A DNA stretch of 5,618 bases from Bryobacteraceae bacterium (lineage in GTDB: Bacteria > Acidobacteriota > Terriglobia > Bryobacterales > Bryobacteraceae), in assembly GCA_030039005.1 (NCBI GenBank), contig JASHQT010000027.1:1-5618 (forward strand), written 5' to 3'. A model generated the notes under the pieces. That model had not been told where the DNA came from. It made no database searches and was given only the letters and a program-made list of their open reading frames with translations. The translations under genes and the position numbers were made by a program. Positions 1-3,964 of this stretch are shown here, piece after piece (position 1 is the first letter of the stretch; every line of letters starts with the position of its first letter).

Positions 1-241
1 CGTCGCCTTCGATCGCGGATCGGTGCGTGAAGTCATCGACGAGGGCGTTACCGGCCGCATCGTCTCCAGCGTCGAGCAGGCCGCGGCCGCCGTTCAATCC
101 ATCGCGAGCCTGGACCGCGCGCAATGCCGGAAGGTCTTTGAGCAACGTTTCTCCGCGAACCGGATGGCGAAAGATTATCTGGTCCAATACCGCCGGCGCA
201 TCGAGGAAACCGTGGATCGCGCGGAGCAAACGGTGGCATGA
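1..241 (+). CDS. GT4-family glycosyltransferase, C-terminal fragment
   Basis: Only the last 79 codons are present; the reading frame begins at base 2 and the 5' part lies outside the window. The visible protein opens with VAFDRGSVREVIDEGVTGRI, the typical C-terminal stretch of the GT-B nucleotide-sugar-binding domain in GT4 (formerly 'group 1') glycosyltransferases, just after the E-x7-E donor-sugar motif. It then runs through a helical tail (VFEQRFSANRMAKDYLVQYR) that is common in this family next to debranching enzymes. Members transfer a sugar from a nucleotide-sugar donor in the cytoplasm; donor and acceptor cannot be read from this fragment. The TGA stop (239-241) overlaps the ATG of the downstream glycosidase by four bases, which implies one operon and translational coupling. 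The family call is firm and the substrate is unknown. Confidence 0.88.
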   Translation, partial: VAFDRGSVREVIDEGVTGRIVSSVEQAAAAVQSIASLDRAQCRKVFEQRFSANRMAKDYLVQYRRRIEETVDRAEQTVA

Positions 242-2424
242 GCAGCGTAAGCGAGAGTTTGCACCCGCTGTACACGATTCAGGCCACGGCCCCGCCGGCG
301 GCCAAGCGGACTCGCGTTCTCAAACAGGACGACACCTTCGGCGTTTTCGACGAATACGGCGATATCGATGCGGAAGCCGTCCAGGAGGAAGGCATCTTCC
401 ACCAGGGCGCCCGCTTCCTGTCACGGCTGCAACTGAAACTGCTGGGGCACCGGCCCGTTTTGCTGAGCTCCACCGTGCGGCAGGACAACGTCGTCCTGTC
501 CGCGGATCTGACCAATCCGGGCGTGTTTCGCGACGGTGTCCTGTTGCTTCCTCACGGCACCATTCATCTGCGCCGTTCGCAATTTCTCTGGCACGATGTC
601 CTCTACATGAACGTCGAGATTCGCAACTTCTCGCTGGCCCCGATCGACATCGGGCTGCTGCTGGAGTTCTCCGCCGATTTCGCCGACATCTTCGAGGTGC
701 GCGGCGAAACTCGGACGCGCCGGGGCGTTTTGCACCCCGCTCGCCTGGGGCAGGGCGCGGGAAGCGATCAGCCGGTCGTGCTGGCGTACGACGGCCTGGA
801 TGACGTTCCCCGGCGGACCATCATCCGCTCGTCGCCGCCGGTGGGGGTGATTCTGCCCTCCACGTTGCATTTCTCCGTCCAGCTGATTCCGCACGAGCAG
901 CATTCTTTGGAGTTCAGCTTCGCGTTCCAAAGCGGCGATCACATCCCGCAGGTGCACGGGTATGAAATTGGACGCGAGATGGCCACCGTGGAAATGGCCG
1001 GGCCGGATCGCGTACCGGCGCTGCTGAGCAGCTCCAACCGGCAATTCGACATCTGGCTGGAGCGCTCGCGCATGGACCTGAACATGTTATTGACCGCCGG
1101 CCCGTACGGGACTTACCCCTATGCCGGCGTGCCCTGGTTCAGCACGCCCTTCGGCCGCGACGGAATCGTCGTCGCGCTGGAGTGTTTGTGGATCGCGCCG
1201 CAGATCGCACGCGGAGTTCTGGCCTATTTGACCGCGACGCAAGCCAAGGGAGTCGCGCCGGAGCAGGACGCCGAGCCGGGCAAGATTCTGCACGAAGCGC
1301 GGGACGGCGAGATGCCCGCCCTGGGCGAGGTCCCCTTTCGGCGCTACTACGGCAGCATCGATTCCACACCGCTGTATCTGCTGCTGGCCGGCGCCTATTA
1401 TCAGAGGACGGCCGACCTGGAATTCATCCAGTCGATCTGGGCAGGCATCGAGCTTTCGTTGCTGTGGCTGGATCGCTACGCAGACGTCGACGGCGACGGG
1501 TTCATCGAGTATAACCGGCACTCTTCCAAGGGCCTGATGCAGCAGGGCTGGAAGGATTCGCAGGATTCCATCTTTCACGCCAACGGCGAGCTCGCTCGCG
1601 CGCCCATCGCCTTATGCGAAGTGCAGGGCTACGTCTACGCCGCCAAGCTCGGAATCGCGGCTGTCGCCGCCGCGCTCGGCAAGTCCGGCCTCGCGGAGCG
1701 TCTCAAATCGGAGGCGCAAGAGCTGCGGGACAGGTTCGAAGCCGCATTCTGGAGCGACGTACTGGGCGCGTACGCCATCGCGCTGGACGGCGACAAGCGG
1801 CCCTGCGAAGTAATGACCTCCAATGCCGGCCAGTGCCTGTTCAGCGGCATCGCGAGCGATGCCCATGCCGCCGAAATCGTGCAACAGTTGGAATCCGATG
1901 TATTGTTCTCCGGCTGGGGTATTCGAACCGTCGCCGAAGGGGAAGCGCGCTTCAATCCCATGTCGTATCACAACGGGTCGGTGTGGCCGCACGACAATGC
2001 CTTGATTGCCGCTGGCCTGGCGCGTTACCGCCTGACTGCTTCGGCCGCGAAAATTCTGGGCGCGCTATTTGAGGCCAGTACCCATTTCGATTTCGATCGC
2101 CTGCCGGAGCTGTTCTGCGGGTTTTCCAGGCGCGCCGGGAAGGCCCCCACACATTATCCGGTCGCGTGTTCTCCGCAGGCCTGGTCGGCGGGCGCAGCCT
2201 TCCTGCTGCTCGAAGCTTCGATGGGCCTCTCCATCGACGCGCCGCAACGCCGCATCGCGTTTACGCGGCCGGTGCTGCCGCCGTTTCTCGATCAAGTCCG
2301 CATCAAGAACCTGGCGGTGGCGAACGCGTCCGTGGGCCTGGTTCTCTTTCGCTCCGGCCCCGGGATCGCGGTAAGCGTGGAAAGCCGCTCGTCGGAAGAC
2401 GTCGAGATCGCGGTGCTCCAGTAG
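238..2424 (+). CDS. Amylo-alpha-1,6-glucosidase / glycogen-debranching-type glycoside hydrolase
   Basis: This is a complete 728-residue protein without signal peptide or membrane segment, so it is likely cytoplasmic. Residues ~28-230 match the beta-rich N-terminal glycogen-debranching domain (GDE_N_bis type), with a GIFHQGARFLSRLQL segment at 52-66. Residues ~270-690 form an (alpha/alpha)6-barrel hydrolase domain. Recognisable motifs are GVPWFSTPFGRDG (297-309), an acidic DVDGDGFIEY loop (416-425), WKDSQDS (438-444), YHNGSVWPHDN (577-587), LPELFCGF (622-629) and SPQAWS (645-650). By analogy with glucoamylase-like debranching enzymes, D440 is the candidate general acid and E624 the candidate base; this is inference. 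The family hydrolyses alpha-1,6 branch glucose in glycogen-like polymers, but there is no glucanotransferase domain as in the eukaryotic bifunctional enzyme, so the natural substrate of this subgroup is uncertain. ATG 238 lies in an ATGA overlap with the upstream glycosyltransferase, with a weak GGAG at 223-226. The pairing suggests joint synthesis and trimming of an alpha-glucan or oligosaccharide. Confidence 0.93.
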   Translation: MSSVSESLHPLYTIQATAPPAAKRTRVLKQDDTFGVFDEYGDIDAEAVQEEGIFHQGARFLSRLQLKLLGHRPVLLSSTVRQDNVVLSADLTNPGVFRDGVLLLPHGTIHLRRSQFLWHDVLYMNVEIRNFSLAPIDIGLLLEFSADFADIFEVRGETRTRRGVLHPARLGQGAGSDQPVVLAYDGLDDVPRRTIIRSSPPVGVILPSTLHFSVQLIPHEQHSLEFSFAFQSGDHIPQVHGYEIGREMATVEMAGPDRVPALLSSSNRQFDIWLERSRMDLNMLLTAGPYGTYPYAGVPWFSTPFGRDGIVVALECLWIAPQIARGVLAYLTATQAKGVAPEQDAEPGKILHEARDGEMPALGEVPFRRYYGSIDSTPLYLLLAGAYYQRTADLEFIQSIWAGIELSLLWLDRYADVDGDGFIEYNRHSSKGLMQQGWKDSQDSIFHANGELARAPIALCEVQGYVYAAKLGIAAVAAALGKSGLAERLKSEAQELRDRFEAAFWSDVLGAYAIALDGDKRPCEVMTSNAGQCLFSGIASDAHAAEIVQQLESDVLFSGWGIRTVAEGEARFNPMSYHNGSVWPHDNALIAAGLARYRLTASAAKILGALFEASTHFDFDRLPELFCGFSRRAGKAPTHYPVACSPQAWSAGAAFLLLEASMGLSIDAPQRRIAFTRPVLPPFLDQVRIKNLAVANASVGLVLFRSGPGIAVSVESRSSEDVEIAVLQ

Positions 2425-2431
2425 CGGCGGC

Positions 2432-3082
2432 TCACGCCGATTTGTGCAGGCTCTTCCACACCCGCTGGACCTTCTTGAGACCGGCCACGAACTTCGCATA
2501 TTCCGCGTGACGCTGCTGTTCATCCGGCGCGCGCAGGATGGCGGAGGGATGCACCGTGGAGGTCACGTGCGGCGCCCAGGCATTCCACGCAAACTCGCCG
2601 CGCTCCTTGGTCAGCCGGTACGTGTTTCCGAAAATCGATTGCGCCGCGGTGGCGCCCAGGCACACGATGATCTGCGGCTGGATCAGGTTGATCTCCGCCT
2701 CCAGCCACGGCCGGCAAGCCCTGATTTCCAGACCGCTCGGCTTCTTGTGCAACCGCCGCTTACCGCGCTCTTCGAATTTGAAATGCTTTACGGCGTCCGT
2801 CACATACACGGCCAAACGATCGATTCCCGCGTCCACTAGCGCACGATCCAGCAGCTTTCCCGACGGGCCCACGAAGGGATGTCCCTGCCGGTCCTCCTCA
2901 TCGCCCGGCTGTTCGCCGATCAACATGATCTCGGCCGAATACGGGCCTTCCCCGAACACGGCCTGCGTGGCATGCAAATACAGATCGCAGCCGCGGCAGG
3001 CTTGGACGGCCTCGCGCAACACGCGCGGCGTCGCATGTTGGGGAATGAATTCGGACGCACTGGCAGGTTCTGCTCGTGGCAT
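2432..3082 (-). CDS. udgX: UdgX-type uracil-DNA-binding protein (family 4-like UDG fold)
   Basis: This 216-residue protein has the uracil-DNA glycosylase fold and should bind uracil in DNA. Motif 1 is GEQPGDEED (56-64), followed by GHPFVGPSGKLLDRAL (67-82), and motif 3 is HPSAILR (178-184). Cysteines C29, C32, C123 and C141 fit the 4Fe-4S ligands of family 4 enzymes. The diagnostic UdgX insertion is present as KRRLH (108-112, usually KRRIH). In the Mycobacterium smegmatis protein the histidine of this loop (His109) becomes covalently linked to the abasic sugar after uracil excision, and H112 is the counterpart here. The segment VTDAVKHFKF (94-103) has Asp96 where Asn is normally expected. The frame stays open up to 3253, but the ATG at 3082 is chosen because GGAGG sits five bases upstream and the length then agrees with known UdgX (about 210 residues). 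The gene converges on the debranching gene with a 7-base gap and diverges from the DUF6496 gene. The role is probably binding or repair of deaminated DNA. Confidence 0.95.
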   Translation of the reverse strand: MPRAEPASASEFIPQHATPRVLREAVQACRGCDLYLHATQAVFGEGPYSAEIMLIGEQPGDEEDRQGHPFVGPSGKLLDRALVDAGIDRLAVYVTDAVKHFKFEERGKRRLHKKPSGLEIRACRPWLEAEINLIQPQIIVCLGATAAQSIFGNTYRLTKERGEFAWNAWAPHVTSTVHPSAILRAPDEQQRHAEYAKFVAGLKKVQRVWKSLHKSA

Positions 3083-3087
3083 GACAG

Positions 3088-3092
3088 CCTCC
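3088..3092 (-). promoter_or_regulatory. Shine-Dalgarno sequence of udgX
   Basis: The minus strand reads GGAGG here, five bases before the ATG at 3082. This decides the start: the in-frame ATG at 3094 has no purine-rich sequence before it, and the longer version beginning at 3253 would add 57 residues of non-family sequence. Confidence 0.8.
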
Positions 3093-3112
3093 ATGAAGAC
3101 AACCGCTGTGTT

Positions 3113-3124
3113 CGATTGCAATCG
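3113..3124. repeat. Perfect 12-bp palindrome (possible operator) upstream of udgX
   Basis: CGATTGCAATCG is its own reverse complement and ends 30 bases before the udgX start codon. The symmetry stops exactly at its ends. Its position in the divergent region suits a dimeric regulator-binding site, but a short palindrome can arise by chance and no regulator is identifiable. Confidence 0.35.
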
Positions 3125-3137
3125 GGGGGCCGACTTT

Positions 3138-3187
3138 GCCTGAAACAGACTTGGGCCTGCAACAGACTGGGGTTGAAACATACGTGA
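3138..3187. repeat. 17-bp tandem repeat, about 2.9 copies, in divergent intergenic region
   Basis: Unit 1 (3138-3154, GCCTGAAACAGACTTGG) and unit 2 (3155-3171, GCCTGCAACAGACTGGG) agree at 15 of 17 positions and are directly adjacent. A third, decayed unit follows (3172-3187), with TTGAAACATACGTG matching CTGAAACAGACTTG of unit 1 at 11 of 14 positions after a one-base deletion. The array lies between the divergent udgX and DUF6496 genes. It may be a multi-site operator or simply a slippage duplication. A TTGAAA box (3173-3178) resembles a -35 element for the rightward gene, but no good -10 follows at the right distance. Confidence 0.6.
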
Positions 3188-3256
3188 CGGCGTGCGGTCT
3201 ACAGATTGGGGGCGCCGCCAGCTTCGCGAATTGGCACCAGCAGCAAATATCAATCC

Positions 3257-3262
3257 AGGAGA
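3257..3262 (+). promoter_or_regulatory. Shine-Dalgarno sequence of the DUF6496 gene
   Basis: AGGAGA lies five bases before the ATG at 3268. It selects this start over an in-frame upstream TTG at 3136, which would add 44 residues running through the tandem repeats. Confidence 0.8.
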
Positions 3263-3267
3263 TCCCG

Positions 3268-3771
3268 ATGCCTGAAAAAGAAACCTTGAAACGCGCGCAT
3301 AAGGACAAGCGCGAAGGGAAGTCGCCGTCCACGCAAGCCGGAGAGTTTGTGAAAGAGGAGATGGATCACGTTCGCGAGGGCAAGCACGGCGCTCGCAACG
3401 TCAAACAAGCCATTGCCATCGGTCTTTCCAAAGCCCGGCGCGCCGGCGTCAAACTGCCGCCGCCCAAACAAGGCGCCGCTTCCCAGCGCATGCGTAGACA
3501 AGCCGCACGCGACACCACCAAAGGATCCAGCGGCTCTCATCGCGCGCCTTCACGCACGCGCTCGCGGGCTACCAGCGGGGCTCTGAAGCGCGAGGGCCAT
3601 TCCGCCGCATCGCGCTCCTCGCTTTCGCGGCAGACGCATTCCAGCGCCGCACGCCGCGGAGCCGCCAATCGCGGCCAGGCCGCCCGCAAAGCCGCGCGCA
3701 CCAAGGGTCCGGCCGGACGAAGGCGGGCCGCGGAAAAGGCGGCACGGACGCGCGCGCGGCACTCACGATAA
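3268..3771 (+). CDS. DUF6496 protein with basic histone-like tail
   Basis: This 167-residue protein has two parts. Residues 1-~63 carry the conserved DUF6496 segment, including KREGKSPSTQAGEFVKEEM (14-32), VREGKHGARNVKQAIAIGLS (35-54) and a KARRAGVKLP end. Residues 64-167 are low-complexity, rich in Ala, Arg and Ser; a hand count gives 29 Lys/Arg against 3 Asp/Glu in 104 residues. The tail contains two KAART copies (141-145, 157-161) and resembles histone H1-like bacterial proteins. The biochemical function of the family is not established. The strong positive charge suggests binding to DNA or RNA, which is inference. The start at 3268 follows a good AGGAGA. There is no signal peptide or membrane segment. 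The gene is divergent from udgX and shares its 185-base control region. No clear terminator hairpin follows the TAA stop. Confidence 0.85.
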   Translation: MPEKETLKRAHKDKREGKSPSTQAGEFVKEEMDHVREGKHGARNVKQAIAIGLSKARRAGVKLPPPKQGAASQRMRRQAARDTTKGSSGSHRAPSRTRSRATSGALKREGHSAASRSSLSRQTHSSAARRGAANRGQAARKAARTKGPAGRRRAAEKAARTRARHSR

Positions 3772-3780
3772 TACTGCTGC

Positions 3781-3873
3781 GTGCGCCTGGAAAACGCGCT
3801 GAATAATTATTTCACCGAGTACACGCAGCGCCGCGCACGCCTTCCGATTCGGCGCCCGTTCGAGGCCCTGTGA
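3781..3873 (+). other. Doubtful 30-codon ORF (GTG start) after the DUF6496 gene
   Basis: Nine bases after the DUF6496 stop and in the same frame, a GTG opens 30 codons, VRLENALNNYFTEYTQRRAR followed by LPIRRPFEAL and a TGA. The peptide is less monotonous than random GC-rich translation and ends in a plausible C-terminal sequence. It has no Shine-Dalgarno sequence and I recognise no family. It could be a small gene, the relic of a longer gene, or chance. Confidence 0.15.
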
Positions 3874-3904
3874 ATTTTTCCCGCAACCCACCGCGTCCAT
3901 AGTG

Positions 3905-3910
3905 TAAAAT
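3905..3910 (+). promoter_or_regulatory. Weak -10-like box upstream of the hybrid kinase
   Basis: TAAAAT matches five of six bases of the sigma-70 TATAAT and sits in a small AT-rich patch 54 bases before the kinase ATG. No acceptable -35 hexamer lies 16-18 bases upstream, so this is only a candidate. Confidence 0.22.
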
Positions 3911-3964
3911 CGCTTGTGGATCGGAGGGCGATAGAACGCTCTTCCGCCATCCCGTCGCAACGCA

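Noticed and set aside
27..803. Open frame of 258 codons on the plus strand overlapping the glycosyltransferase end and debranching start
   Set aside because: The translation is Arg/Pro/Ser-rich with no motif, while the two overlapping frames match known families closely.
421..1044. Open frame of 207 codons on the minus strand inside the debranching gene
   Set aside because: It is a GC-rich shadow of the conserved N-terminal domain coded on the plus strand, and its translation has no recognisable domain.
2425..2439. Hairpin CGGCG-loop-CGCCG between the convergent debranching and udgX genes
   Set aside because: The stem is only five pairs and no run of T follows on either strand, so it is not a credible intrinsic terminator.
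3172..3206. Sigma-70 promoter starting with TTGAAA at 3173
   Set aside because: The best -10 candidates (TCTACA, TACAGA) match only three of six bases and the spacing is 19-21 bases.
3232..3246. Sigma-54-like TGGCAC with nearby GC before the DUF6496 gene
   Set aside because: The GG and GC elements are separated by 8 bases instead of the required 10, and the -12 half is not TTGC.
3083..3253. 57-residue N-terminal extension of UdgX
   Set aside because: Family similarity begins only after the ATG at 3082, which has GGAGG five bases upstream. The extension would run through the tandem repeats and the palindrome.
3136..3267. 44-residue N-terminal extension of the DUF6496 protein from a TTG
   Set aside because: The conserved segment begins at ATG 3268 with AGGAGA correctly spaced. 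The extension translates the repeat array.
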